From the NCBI GenBank assembly GCA_049325315.1, contig JBMONB010000147.1, forward strand, positions 1 through 61,670: 61,670 bases of DNA, written 5' to 3'. The position numbers were made by a program, and so were the translations under genes. Positions 1 through 10,894 of this stretch are shown here, piece by piece (positions within the stretch are counted from its first letter, which is position 1; each line of letters begins with the position of its first letter). Below the pieces are notes generated by a model that saw only the letters and a list, made by a program, of their open reading frames with translations, had not been told where the DNA came from and made no database searches. This stretch comes from JAWLHU01 sp049325315. Its GTDB lineage: Bacteria; Bacillota; Sulfobacillia; Symbiobacteriales; Symbiobacteriaceae.

Positions 1-392
1 TAGGCGCTGAACTTCGTCCGCTCCGCCATCGCCCCGGAGACAATGGTCGCCGTGGTGCCGGCAAAGGTGGTCTGGAACCAGAGGAAGGCGAGGAAGGGAA
101 GCGCCAGCCCCAGGTGGGAGAAGCTCAACTCAGGCGAGCCCAGCCCGCCCCAACCGATCAGCCCGCCGACGGACTCGCCGAACATCAGCCCGAAACCCAC
201 CAGCCAGAAGACCAGAGAGGCCACCGCGAAGTCCATCAGGTTCTTCAGTACGATGTTCGCCGCGTTCTTGGAGCGAGTGAAGCCCGCCTCCACCATCGCA
301 AAACCCGCCTGCATAAAGAAGACCAGGGATGCCGCAATCATGGTCCACGCCGTGTTCACCGCTACCGCTACCGAATCCAACGTCAGGTCCAT
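1..392 (-). CDS. amt: Ammonium transporter (Amt), N-terminal part
   Basis: This is the first 130 residues of an Amt/MEP/Rh ammonium channel; the rest lies beyond the window edge. The visible protein begins MDLTLDSVAVAVNTAWTMIA and shows the family signature in and after the first membrane helix (FFMQAGFAMVEAGFTRSKNA), followed by a second helix (VFWLVGFGLMFG). The ATG at 390-392 is preceded by a GGGGGTAGGAG ribosome site. A sigma-A promoter and two GlnR/TnrA-type boxes lie upstream, so expression is probably nitrogen controlled. Established role: passage of ammonium/ammonia across the cytoplasmic membrane under nitrogen limitation. Any glnB-type partner would be outside the window. Confidence 0.93.
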   Translation of the reverse strand, partial: MDLTLDSVAVAVNTAWTMIAASLVFFMQAGFAMVEAGFTRSKNAANIVLKNLMDFAVASLVFWLVGFGLMFGESVGGLIGWGGLGSPELSFSHLGLALPFLAFLWFQTTFAGTTATIVSGAMAERTKFSA

Positions 393-418
393 TCGCTCCT
401 ACCCCCTCTATTTCGGGA

Positions 419-435
419 TGTCAGCCATACTGACA
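419..435. promoter_or_regulatory. GlnR/TnrA box 1 (perfect TGTNA-N7-TNACA)
   Basis: TGTCA-GCCATAC-TGACA matches the Bacillus GlnR/TnrA consensus TGTNAN7TNACA at every fixed position. It lies downstream of the predicted amt transcription start, at about +20 to +36, a location suited to repression. Confidence 0.75.
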
Positions 436-460
436 TAGCGCCATCCCCTGTATGGGCAGG

Positions 461-489
461 ATCGTATCACCCTGGATTCGTGTAGTCAA
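461..489 (-). promoter_or_regulatory. Sigma-A promoter of amt
   Basis: On the minus strand TTGACT (484-489) and TACGAT (461-466) are separated by 17 bp, which predicts a transcription start near 454. The two GlnR/TnrA-type boxes flank it. Confidence 0.65.
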
Positions 490-502
490 TATTTTGTAAA
501 CA

Positions 503-519
503 TGTCAGCCATTCTGCCA
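503..519. promoter_or_regulatory. GlnR/TnrA box 2 (one mismatch)
   Basis: TGTCA-GCCATTC-TGCCA has one mismatch to TGTNAN7TNACA. It sits upstream of the amt -35 hexamer and is exactly 84 bp from box 1, eight helical turns. Confidence 0.65.
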
Positions 520-541
520 TGGGAGGAGAGGCACATAACTG

Positions 542-567
542 GACCCTGGCCAAAGGCGGCCAGGGTC
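542..567 (-). terminator. Hairpin downstream of the YunC-like gene
   Basis: A perfect 10-bp stem, GACCCTGGCC/GGCCAGGGTC (542-551 with 558-567), lies just after the stop of the YunC-like gene. No long T run follows on the minus strand, so it may be a weak or Rho-type terminator. Confidence 0.55.
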
Positions 568-574
568 GCTTTGC

Positions 575-883
575 TTACCGCATACGTGCAATGGCCTCTC
601 GCCCAATCATGCCGGGCACTACGCCCAACTCCCGGGCCGCATCGGTCACGTCGGCCAGCGGGGCATCTAGCAGCTGTTCGATCGTCTTAACCCCCAGCGC
701 CCGACCGGCGATAATGGCCCGGTCGGCGAGCCGCGTGTTCAGCAAGTCCACGTCCAGAGCGCCACACATGATGTAGCCCCGGTCCGTGGTCACCATGACC
801 AGCGACGTCTTCGGCAATGCCACCGTGATCGCCGTGGCAGGGACGCCGCCCACATCCACAGGCTTCATGGAGATCACAGCCAA
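575..883 (-). CDS. YunC-like DUF1805 protein
   Basis: A 102-residue protein of the DUF1805/YunC family. Recognisable family blocks are VALPKTSLVMVTTDRGYIMC, the GALDVDLLN segment, and IAGRALGVKTIEQLLDAPL with a C-terminal GREA motif. The length equals that of Bacillus subtilis YunC (about 100 aa). The family is widespread in Bacillota and its biochemical role is unsettled. The start is a TTG at 881-883, five bases after AAGGAG; an in-frame GTG two codons on is an alternative. It is a single gene between amt and a thioesterase on the same strand. I infer nothing about function from context. Confidence 0.85.
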   Translation of the reverse strand: MAVISMKPVDVGGVPATAITVALPKTSLVMVTTDRGYIMCGALDVDLLNTRLADRAIIAGRALGVKTIEQLLDAPLADVTDAARELGVVPGMIGREAIARMR

Positions 884-958
884 CCTCGCTCCTTTCCATA
901 ACAGGGCTCACTCCATGTTACGGTCACAGAGCGTGCGACGTGCCTTGGCACGGCTGCG

Positions 959-1360
959 CTACCTCAGGTCGACGAAGGCCAGGGTGCACCGGGAGAGGCA
1001 GACCAGTTTCCCCGCCTCGTCGGTGATGCGAATCTCCCAGATGGTGCTGGTCCGCCCGATGTGCGACGGCGTGGCCACCGCCCGCACCCGGCCGTCCCGA
1101 CGGGGCCGGATATGGTTGGCGTTGATCTCCATGCCCACCGCTGTCCGCCCGTCTCCGGCGTTGAGCGCCGCCCCGACGCTGGCCACCGTCTCCGCCAGGG
1201 CCACCGACGCCCCACCGTGCAGTATTCCGAACGGCTGGACGGTGCGGTGATCCACCGGCATGGTCGCCACCACCCGCTGGGGGGTCACCTCTTCAAACTC
1301 GATGCCGAGGTGCCCGACCATATTGCCCTCCCGGTGCTGGTTAAAGCGATCCGCATCCAT
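959..1360 (-). CDS. PaaI-type hotdog thioesterase
   Basis: A 133-residue single hotdog domain of the PaaI/YdiI group of acyl-CoA thioesterases. The motif FGILHGGASVALAETVAS (about residues 44-61) is the HGG loop with the helix that carries the catalytic acid (Glu in LAETVAS); VGMEINANHIRP is the next conserved strand. Members hydrolyse aryl- or acyl-CoA thioesters, for instance phenylacetyl-CoA derivatives or 1,4-dihydroxy-2-naphthoyl-CoA. No menaquinone or phenylacetate gene is adjacent, so the substrate stays open. The ATG follows an AAGGGGG site at a rather long distance. Confidence 0.85.
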   Translation of the reverse strand: MDADRFNQHREGNMVGHLGIEFEEVTPQRVVATMPVDHRTVQPFGILHGGASVALAETVASVGAALNAGDGRTAVGMEINANHIRPRRDGRVRAVATPSHIGRTSTIWEIRITDEAGKLVCLSRCTLAFVDLR

Positions 1361-1421
1361 GTTAATATCGTTCCCCCTTCCGATTGCTCGGGAGGTTCTG
1401 CTCGCGAGAGAATTCTTCCTG

Positions 1422-2663
1422 CTATTTCACCTGGATTACAGCGGTCGGGGTGAGCCGCAGCTCTACCTCCACCGGTCGCTGAAAGTGCTGCTCCATGCGC
1501 AGCTTCACCGGCTCCAGGTCCACCGGGTCGACCCGCGAAGAGCCCTCCGCCGTAATCTCCACCCGAACCCGGTCTGGAGCCTGGATGATATCGACCCCGC
1601 GAATCCGAATGTCGTGCGCCGGCAGGTCCCGCAGGGTATCTGCCACCTGGCTTCGGGCCGACTGAAGCGCCATGAGGTCCTGGCTCCACCGGACCAGCGG
1701 CACGGCGCTGACCACCAGCAGCAGCCCACCAAGGAGGAGAACCAGCCGGGTGGAGCGGTCGGCCCAGGGGATCCGGTAGCGCTTGGCTGGCTGAATCCGG
1801 TGCAGCCGGAAGGTGATCGTGGCGGCCATGAGCCCCGCGAGAATATTGACCGCCAGCAGCAGGCCGGCCCCCCGGGCCATGGTCCAGTCGGCCTGCCCGA
1901 TGCCCATGCCTGTCACAATCGCCGGCGGCATGAGGGCAACCGCCACCGCCACCCCCACCAGGTTGTTCATCGCCACCGAGGTGAGCGAGAGCGCCCCCGC
2001 CACCCCCGCTCCAACCGCCAGCCCAATGTGGATCAGGTTGGGCTGGATTCGTGCCTGGACCTGGCCGGAGTCCAGCAGGTAGAAGCCGGGCACCACCAGG
2101 CCCACCAGGGCGCCCACCAGCAGGGCGATCACCACCCCGGCCAACTCCGCCACCAGCGCCTTTTGCACCAGCTTGCGCTCCGCCATCACCGTGCCCAGGG
2201 CGATGCCCATGAGCGGCCCGAAGAGCGGCGCCACCACCATGGAGGCGATCACAATCGCCCCGTCGTCGGCCAGGAGGCCCAGTGTGGCCAGCACGGCGGC
2301 CAGCAGCACAAAGGAGACATAGCCCTTGTTCAGGCTGGCCCCGACCATCACATCGTGGTAGAGCTCCTCCCAGGAGGCCCGGCCTGCGCCGTCGTGCTCC
2401 TGCTTCGCCGGCGGGATCATCGCCTCCACCGCCAGCACCTCGATCTGAGGCTGGCCCAGTTCCTCTTCCCGGAAGTGGTTCTCGATCAGGTTGATCATCG
2501 GGCCCACGGTGCCCACGTTGCAGATGATCATGAGGACATCTTCCGGCTGGCCGCTCCCGGTCATCAGCCAGTTGACCCGCTCGGCGCCCCGCTTGGCCGC
2601 CTCCTCCCGCAGGCCCTGGGCCATGCGCTTCGGGACGGTCACCTGGATCTGTCGCAGTGCCAA
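1422..2663 (-). CDS. DUF389 membrane protein (TIGR00341 type)
   Basis: A 413-residue protein. Residues 1-80 form a soluble domain (RQIQVTVPK at the start). Residues about 110-290 hold at least six hydrophobic helices with the DUF389 signature GAIVIASMVVAPLFGPLMG, and a second LMPPAIVTGMG motif. The C-terminal 110 residues are soluble. DUF389 proteins are common but uncharacterised. The start is TTG at 2661-2663, eight bases after GGGAGG. Its first codon falls two bases after the GntR stop, so the two are co-transcribed and probably translationally coupled. Confidence 0.85.
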   Translation of the reverse strand: MALRQIQVTVPKRMAQGLREEAAKRGAERVNWLMTGSGQPEDVLMIICNVGTVGPMINLIENHFREEELGQPQIEVLAVEAMIPPAKQEHDGAGRASWEELYHDVMVGASLNKGYVSFVLLAAVLATLGLLADDGAIVIASMVVAPLFGPLMGIALGTVMAERKLVQKALVAELAGVVIALLVGALVGLVVPGFYLLDSGQVQARIQPNLIHIGLAVGAGVAGALSLTSVAMNNLVGVAVAVALMPPAIVTGMGIGQADWTMARGAGLLLAVNILAGLMAATITFRLHRIQPAKRYRIPWADRSTRLVLLLGGLLLVVSAVPLVRWSQDLMALQSARSQVADTLRDLPAHDIRIRGVDIIQAPDRVRVEITAEGSSRVDPVDLEPVKLRMEQHFQRPVEVELRLTPTAVIQVK

Positions 2664-2664
2664 G

Positions 2665-3621
2665 CTACCGCCTCCCCCCGTGCTCCCGGCCGCAGCAGAC
2701 CAGGGTCTTCAGCCGCTCCTGGCTCCCCACGTCGAGCACCAGGTCGAAGCGTCGGACACGCTCCGGCTCCGGCGCCCGCCGCAGCGCCTGCTCGTAGACC
2801 GAGGGGAGGGCATAGACCGCATCGGCCCGGGCCAGCAGGTCGTCGGCGGCCGCATCACGCACGCCGGCCGCCACCAACTCCAGGCCCTGGACTCCCGCCG
2901 AGGCGACGGTCCGCTTCATCCAGCCGGCGGTGGATGCGCTGAGCGCGACAAACCCGACCACAGAGCCGGGCGGCAGCTGCGCCACCTGGAGGATCACCTT
3001 CAGGTCGGGCCCCGAGCCCAGGAAGGCCACATCGGCCTCCGGGCCGATCAGCTCCCGCAGGTCGGTGTGGAAGCTGGAGGTGACAAAGAAGGAGCCCGCC
3101 AGCGCCGGGTTGCGCCGGTACGAGTCGAGGTCAAGAAAGCGGACCGGTAGGCCGGTCAGCGCCCGAATCTGCCGGATGTAGAAGTCGACCTCGTGGTCAC
3201 CGCACTCTACCAGGGTGATCGCCCCCGTCTCCGGCCCCTGCGCTACCAGCAGCTGTGCCCGCACGTAGGCCGCCTCGGCGATCTCCTCGGGGGTGAAGCC
3301 CTCCCGGGTCGCTGCAGCGAAAGACTCATCCAATAGGGACAATAGAGCGGAGAGGCGGGTCAACTCCCGGACCCGTTCGGTCTCAGCCACCTCGGTCCCG
3401 CGGCCCCGGCCCATGGTGAGCAGCCCCTCGTCACGCAACTCGTCGTAGACGGCGTTCACCGTGTTCCGGGCAATGCCAAGGGTGGCGCTCAGGTCGCGCA
3501 CCGAGGGCAGCAGGTCGCCGGGCCGCAGATGCTCCGATGCGATCAGCCACTTGATCTGCTGCTTCAGCTGAAGCCCGATGGGCACGATACCCTGGGCAAC
3601 AGTGATCTGTGACAGGTTCAT
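2665..3621 (-). CDS. GntR (YtrA-like) transcriptional regulator
   Basis: A 318-residue protein. Residues about 12-80 form a GntR winged helix: IASEHLRPGDLLPSVRDLSA and LGIARNTVNAVYDELRDEGL are the recognition elements. The rest, about 230 residues, resembles an alpha/beta ligand-binding domain instead of the FCD, UTRA or aminotransferase domains, so the effector is unknown. The ATG follows GGGAGGTGA. It is the first gene of a two-gene unit with the DUF389 protein and is probably autoregulated through GACTC repeats just upstream. Confidence 0.83.
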   Translation of the reverse strand: MNLSQITVAQGIVPIGLQLKQQIKWLIASEHLRPGDLLPSVRDLSATLGIARNTVNAVYDELRDEGLLTMGRGRGTEVAETERVRELTRLSALLSLLDESFAAATREGFTPEEIAEAAYVRAQLLVAQGPETGAITLVECGDHEVDFYIRQIRALTGLPVRFLDLDSYRRNPALAGSFFVTSSFHTDLRELIGPEADVAFLGSGPDLKVILQVAQLPPGSVVGFVALSASTAGWMKRTVASAGVQGLELVAAGVRDAAADDLLARADAVYALPSVYEQALRRAPEPERVRRFDLVLDVGSQERLKTLVCCGREHGGRR

Positions 3622-3636
3622 GGGGTCACCTCCCGT

Positions 3637-3654
3637 GACTCGAAAGACTCAGTC
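3637..3654. promoter_or_regulatory. Candidate GntR operator
   Basis: Two direct GACTC repeats four bases apart, the second within the palindrome GACTCAGTC, lie immediately upstream of the GntR ribosome site. Location and symmetry suggest autoregulation. Confidence 0.4.
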
Positions 3655-3720
3655 TCCTATGTCTTTGCTATTCTACCACGGGGAATCCCGATCAATCCAG
3701 CGGCGCATTGATATGGTGGA

Positions 3721-4107
3721 TTGGGCTATTGTATCACCAAGGTCACCGCCCCGCTGATCCACCCCACCTACCTGCCGGAGGGCTATCAACTGGGCGGGGT
3801 CTGGGTGGATCGCTTCCCCATGGTCAACCGGGTAAGGGTCAGCTATCGCTTCCACTGGCCCGCCGATCCCCACAGGAGCCTCCAGATCGACCTGGATCCC
3901 GGACCCGGTAAGGTGGAGATCGGGGGCGAACCTGAGCCGGAGAAGATCCAGGTGAAGGGCCGGGAGGGCCTGTACCAGGAGTTGGTCCGCGACGATGCCA
4001 CCGTCCGGGGCCTGGTCTTCTACCGGACCGACCTCTCCGTCCACCTGGTCAGCATCGGGCTGAGCCGCAGCGAGATGTTCCGGATCGCCGAATCGATGGC
4101 CGACTAA
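3721..4107 (+). CDS. Orphan DUF4367-like domain, possibly truncated
   Basis: The frame encodes about 128 residues with a DUF4367-like opening (TYLPEGYQLGGVWVDRF) and an ending that resembles the C-terminal part of anti-sigma or lipoprotein-sorting proteins of that group. A stop sits at 3709-3711 just upstream. The only usable start is TTG at 3721, and no proper ribosome site precedes it. Full family members have an N-terminal membrane anchor that is missing here. It is either a small cytoplasmic protein with a poor start or the 3' remnant of a larger gene. Confidence 0.5.
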   Translation: MGYCITKVTAPLIHPTYLPEGYQLGGVWVDRFPMVNRVRVSYRFHWPADPHRSLQIDLDPGPGKVEIGGEPEPEKIQVKGREGLYQELVRDDATVRGLVFYRTDLSVHLVSIGLSRSEMFRIAESMAD

Positions 4108-4111
4108 CCAC

Positions 4112-4144
4112 GGGAGCGCCCGCCGTATGATGGCAGGCGCTCCC
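4112..4144 (+). terminator. Hairpin after the DUF4367-like gene
   Basis: GGGAGCGCC (4112-4120) pairs perfectly with GGCGCTCCC (4136-4144), four bases after the DUF4367-like stop. The T tract is poor. Confidence 0.5.
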
Positions 4145-4198
4145 TCTGTGCGTCCCGCAACGAAAGAAGCGGATCCATCGTTATACAAGGAGAATCGC

Positions 4199-5836
4199 AT
4201 GGCAACCAACGCGCGACAGAGGGGGCGCTCTCCCATGACCCGCTTCCGACTTGTGCTTCTGATCCTTACCCTGCTGATCCTTCAGGCCTGTGCCAAGGCC
4301 CCACCACTGGAGCCCCCCGCCCCACCGCCTGCCCCCGACCACAGCCCGATCACCTGGCGGGTGACCCACACCGGCTCGGGCCTGAGCGCCCCCGTCGACC
4401 GGGCCAGCGTGGAGGAGGCGCTCCGCCAGAACCTGGGCCACGGGCGGCTCCAGGTGCTCCAGTGGTCCAGCGACAGCCGGCTCCTGCTCACGGTAGAGGA
4501 CCTGCCAGAGATAGCCGAGCAGTACCAGGTCGCCATCGACCCCAGCGGCGGCAGGGACCTGAACGGCAAGCCCCTCCAAGCCAAGCCCGTCGACCTCGTC
4601 CTGACCTCCTTCTTCTTCTGGCCGTCGCCCCCCACCGGCGTGGTTAAGCTAGACCCCCTGACTGGCCAGTCCGCCACCATCGCCCGCCACCCCCAGCCCT
4701 ACCAGAGCGTCTCCCTCTCCCCCGACGGCAGCCGGATGCTGCTGCGGCGTCATATTCTCACCCCGGGCCAGTCGGTGGGGACCACCGGCACCGCCGCCCT
4801 CTTCGACCTGAAGAGCGGGTACTTGGAAGACCTGGAGGTGGGCGGCCGCTTCGAGTACGAATGGAGCCAAGACGGTGGGCTGCTCGTCCACGGCGGCTGC
4901 CGACAGGGCGCCACCTGCGTCGTCTGGGTCGCCCCCGGCCCGCCCGATGGCTCGGCCCGGGGGGGAATGGGGCGGATGCTCTACACCAACGGGCCGAAGG
5001 AGTTTATCGCCAGCGCCCACCTCTCGCCCGGCGGGCGGTACGCCGCCGCCTTCGCCGGGCAGTGGGAGCAGCCGCTCAACCTGCACCTCTTCGACCTGCA
5101 CCCCGACCGGGCCGGGCGGATGATCGTGACGGTGGCACAGGCCGCCGGCGTCACCCAGGGCCCCAGCGGCCTGACCTATGTGCCAGTCGCCTGGTCGCCC
5201 GATGGCCAATCCCTGGCCTTCGGCGATGGCGGCATCCGCCGCGAGTCGAACCAGCCCATGAAGCTCTGGCTGGTGGACCCGCTGGAGGGGAAGCCGATAA
5301 AGTTGGCCGATGAGGCCGGCGATCCCCCGGGCCCCTGGAGCCCAGACTCCACCCGGCTCTTTGTGTGGGAGACGGGTGTGCTGGACCAGGAGGGGAATCT
5401 CCTCTTTGAAGCCCGCGAGCCCGGCACCGCCGCCTGGAGCCCCGATGGGACCCGGCTCTACTACCGGGGCGGGGTCTATGAGACCAAGACATGGAGCCGC
5501 CTGTGGAGCGCCGAGGGCACCGGCGACGCCCGCTGGTCGCCATCGGGCCAGGTAATCGCCCTTGGCAGCCACGCAGCGAGCGGAGGCGGCCTCTTCCGAG
5601 CCGATGGCACGCTGATCGCGGGTCCTCTCACCTTCAGCTCGCTGGTCCGCTTCAGCCCCGACGGCAGCCTTGCCTACCTGCCGAATCCCGACCGGGTGGT
5701 GGAGATTGCCACCGGGCAGGTTCATCCGATCCAGATCGACCTGCCGGCCATTCCGGGGCTGGGCGAGTACCGCCCTGTCGCTTTCACCGCCGACAACCAC
5801 CTTCTGCTGACCCTTGGCCAGGACTGGGAGCGGTAG
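4199..5836 (+). CDS. Beta-propeller (WD40/PD40-like) lipoprotein
   Basis: The start chosen is ATG 4199, six bases after AAGGAG. The protein has 545 residues. Its N-terminus carries a signal peptide with a lipobox-like end (LTLLILQAC), then a proline-rich linker. The body repeats TolB/PD40 blades, for example VSLSPDGSRMLLRR, VAWSPDGQSLAFGD, GPWSPDSTRLF, AAWSPDGTRLYYRG and VRFSPDGSLAYL. It is probably an extracytoplasmic, membrane-anchored beta-propeller that binds protein or polysaccharide. It is followed by another secreted protein. No enzymatic motif is visible. Confidence 0.82.
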   Translation: MATNARQRGRSPMTRFRLVLLILTLLILQACAKAPPLEPPAPPPAPDHSPITWRVTHTGSGLSAPVDRASVEEALRQNLGHGRLQVLQWSSDSRLLLTVEDLPEIAEQYQVAIDPSGGRDLNGKPLQAKPVDLVLTSFFFWPSPPTGVVKLDPLTGQSATIARHPQPYQSVSLSPDGSRMLLRRHILTPGQSVGTTGTAALFDLKSGYLEDLEVGGRFEYEWSQDGGLLVHGGCRQGATCVVWVAPGPPDGSARGGMGRMLYTNGPKEFIASAHLSPGGRYAAAFAGQWEQPLNLHLFDLHPDRAGRMIVTVAQAAGVTQGPSGLTYVPVAWSPDGQSLAFGDGGIRRESNQPMKLWLVDPLEGKPIKLADEAGDPPGPWSPDSTRLFVWETGVLDQEGNLLFEAREPGTAAWSPDGTRLYYRGGVYETKTWSRLWSAEGTGDARWSPSGQVIALGSHAASGGGLFRADGTLIAGPLTFSSLVRFSPDGSLAYLPNPDRVVEIATGQVHPIQIDLPAIPGLGEYRPVAFTADNHLLLTLGQDWER

Positions 5837-5909
5837 GGCCCATGGCTGAAACGCAGCCAGCCCGACACTCGTCAATACCTTGGAACAGAGATCCAGGAGG
5901 TGTAAACAG

Positions 5910-6866
5910 ATGAAACCCATTGAACTACGGATCGCAGCCACCTGCCTGATGCTCCTCACCCTGCTGGGCGGTACAGCCCTGGCCAAGGGGCCGGTGCACG
6001 GTGAGACGATCACCGTGGAGGGCGTCGTGGAACTGGTCCCCGGCGGCGTCTACGGGGCGGGCGGGCGGGTCCTGCTGGGCGACACCACCCTGCTGCAAAA
6101 GCTGCTGGGGCAGCATGTCTGGGTCGTGGGCCGCCACGAGGGTGGCGATACCTCGCTCAAGCTGAATGTGGAGCGAATTGAGCGGGCGGTCCCCCTGAAC
6201 CGGACCCTCCCCACCGCCGTCACCGTGAACAAGAGCAGGGTCTCCTACGACCAGGCGCCCTACATGCACAAGGGAACGCTGATGCTCCCCCTGCGGGCGC
6301 TGGCCGAGGCCGCCGGCGGCCAGGTGGAGTGGCGGGCCGAAAGCCAGACCGCCTACGTGCGGCTGAACGACCGCACCGCCTACTTCACTGTCGGAAAGGC
6401 GCAGGCCGAACTGCACCTTCACGCCGCCATCATGGTCGATAGGATGCGGGCCATGGATCAGCAGGTGGTGCTGCAGGGCGGGCGCATGTTCATCAGCGCC
6501 GATGCGGTCACCGGGATTCTTGGTATGAGTGAGGAAGTGACCGCCGACGACACCACGCTGCACCTGCTCTACCCCGAGCGCCAGTTTGAAGTCCCCAGCC
6601 AGGCTGACCTGACCTACAACCTGCGCTGGTCCGGCGAGCTTCTTGAGATCACGGGCCGGGCATCGATTCCCGACCTGCAGTTCGAGATCCGGCTCGACGG
6701 CAAGGTGATCGCCCAGTCCGACGCCCAGGTGAAGGATGGCGCCTACATCACCAACATTCTGGTGGAGGGCGGCGCCGCCCAGACCGGCAAGCTGGAGCTG
6801 GTGATCAGCGACCCCGCCACGGGGCGTGTGCTGGTCACTACATCCGCCAAGAACGAACACGGGTAG
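5910..6866 (+). CDS. Secreted protein with copper-amine-oxidase-N-like domain
   Basis: The ATG at 5910 follows AGGAGGT. The protein has 318 residues with a signal peptide ending near LLGGTALAKG. Residues about 95-215 look like the copper amine oxidase N-terminal (stalk) domain common in Bacillota: VTVNKSRVSYDQAPYMHKGT, then LMLPLRALAEAAGGQVEW and AYFTVGKAQAEL. The last 90 residues look like a Gmad2-type immunoglobulin-like domain (WSGELLEITGRAS). Such proteins are extracellular or cell-wall structural modules; no catalytic role is implied. It probably shares a transcript with the upstream beta-propeller lipoprotein and ends at a strong terminator. Confidence 0.78.
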   Translation: MKPIELRIAATCLMLLTLLGGTALAKGPVHGETITVEGVVELVPGGVYGAGGRVLLGDTTLLQKLLGQHVWVVGRHEGGDTSLKLNVERIERAVPLNRTLPTAVTVNKSRVSYDQAPYMHKGTLMLPLRALAEAAGGQVEWRAESQTAYVRLNDRTAYFTVGKAQAELHLHAAIMVDRMRAMDQQVVLQGGRMFISADAVTGILGMSEEVTADDTTLHLLYPERQFEVPSQADLTYNLRWSGELLEITGRASIPDLQFEIRLDGKVIAQSDAQVKDGAYITNILVEGGAAQTGKLELVISDPATGRVLVTTSAKNEHG

Positions 6867-6878
6867 GCCAAAGGAAAA

Positions 6879-6914
6879 GGAGGGCGCCAGCCACACCGGC
6901 TGACGCCCTCTTTT
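6879..6914 (+). terminator. Rho-independent terminator
   Basis: A GGAGGGCG..CAGCC stem pairs with CGGCTGACGCCCTC and ends in TTTT (6911-6914), right after the stop of the secreted protein. Confidence 0.85.
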
Positions 6915-6937
6915 CGGGTACATCCTGTCCCAGCGTA

Positions 6938-7315
6938 CTACTCTGCTCTTCGCAGTGCCTCCGGCCCAATCTGGTCCGGCGGCGCATCCTCCTCGCCACC
7001 CATGAGGCTCCGACCGGAGAAGACCGCACCCTCCTCCACCTTCAGCTTCGCTGCCCGAATATCGCCGTTAACCCTGGCGCCCTTGAGCAGTTCCAGCCTG
7101 TCGGTCGTGGTCAGGGTTCCCCGCACCTCGCCACTGACCTGCATGGTATTGGCCCGCACGCTGCCGACCATCGCACCCTCGGGTCCGATGATCACCAGGC
7201 CGTTGTGGTTCACATCGGCCTCCACCTGGCCGTCAATGCGCAGTTCACCCGCCGAAGCGATGGTGCCCTTGATCTGCACATTGGATCCGATCATGGTAAG
7301 ACCCTTCTTCGCCAC
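6938..7315 (-). CDS. Bactofilin (polymer-forming cytoskeletal protein)
   Basis: About 125 residues, almost entirely a bactofilin right-handed beta-helix: IGSNVQIKGTIASAGELRID, GLVIIGPEGAMVGSVRA, VSGEVRGTLTTTDRLELL and ARVNGDIRAAKLKVEEGAVF are the repeating turns. Bactofilins self-assemble without nucleotide into membrane-associated filaments that affect shape and wall synthesis. The start chosen is GTG 7313-7315, nine bases after GGGAGG. Upstream in-frame starts at 7321 (GTG) and 7339 (ATG) are possible but too close to or before the ribosome site. It is a single gene with its own promoter. Confidence 0.85.
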   Translation of the reverse strand: MAKKGLTMIGSNVQIKGTIASAGELRIDGQVEADVNHNGLVIIGPEGAMVGSVRANTMQVSGEVRGTLTTTDRLELLKGARVNGDIRAAKLKVEEGAVFSGRSLMGGEEDAPPDQIGPEALRRAE

Positions 7316-7366
7316 AGCCACCCGCCTCCCTTCGGCCATGTTCTCTGACTCTAAACGATTCGGGGG

Positions 7367-7396
7367 ACCGTACTTTCTTTCTGTCTGCACTGTCAA
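7367..7396 (-). promoter_or_regulatory. Likely promoter of the bactofilin gene
   Basis: On the minus strand TTGACA (7391-7396) and TACGGT (7367-7372) are 18 bp apart, between the carB terminator and the bactofilin start. Confidence 0.5.
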
Positions 7397-7418
7397 TTCG
7401 CCTGCGTATCGAAGGCAC

Positions 7419-7453
7419 AAAAAAAGTGCGCCAGCCAACAAACGGCTGACGCA
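7419..7453 (-). terminator. Terminator of carAB
   Basis: On the minus strand GTGCGTCAGCC pairs with GGCTGGCGCAC, followed by a run of seven T, directly after the carB stop. Confidence 0.9.
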
Positions 7454-7463
7454 CTCTGTTCGT

Positions 7464-10763
<3,300 letters not shown>

Positions 10764-10829
10764 AATTTGTTTCTCCTCTCAGAATGGCGTCTCTCGGTAC
10801 GCCTTAATTCCCGGCTATGTCCGTAGAAG

Positions 10830-10855
10830 GGGCTCGCCCTCTAACAGGCGAGCCC
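10830..10855 (-). other. Hairpin between carA and carB
   Basis: GGGCTCGCC (10830-10838) pairs perfectly with GGCGAGCCC (10847-10855). No T run follows on the minus strand, so it is more likely an RNA-stability or pausing element than a full terminator. Confidence 0.5.
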
Positions 10856-10894
10856 GCTTGGTTATCATCGGGAGACTGAAGCCGCCCCAGGCTG

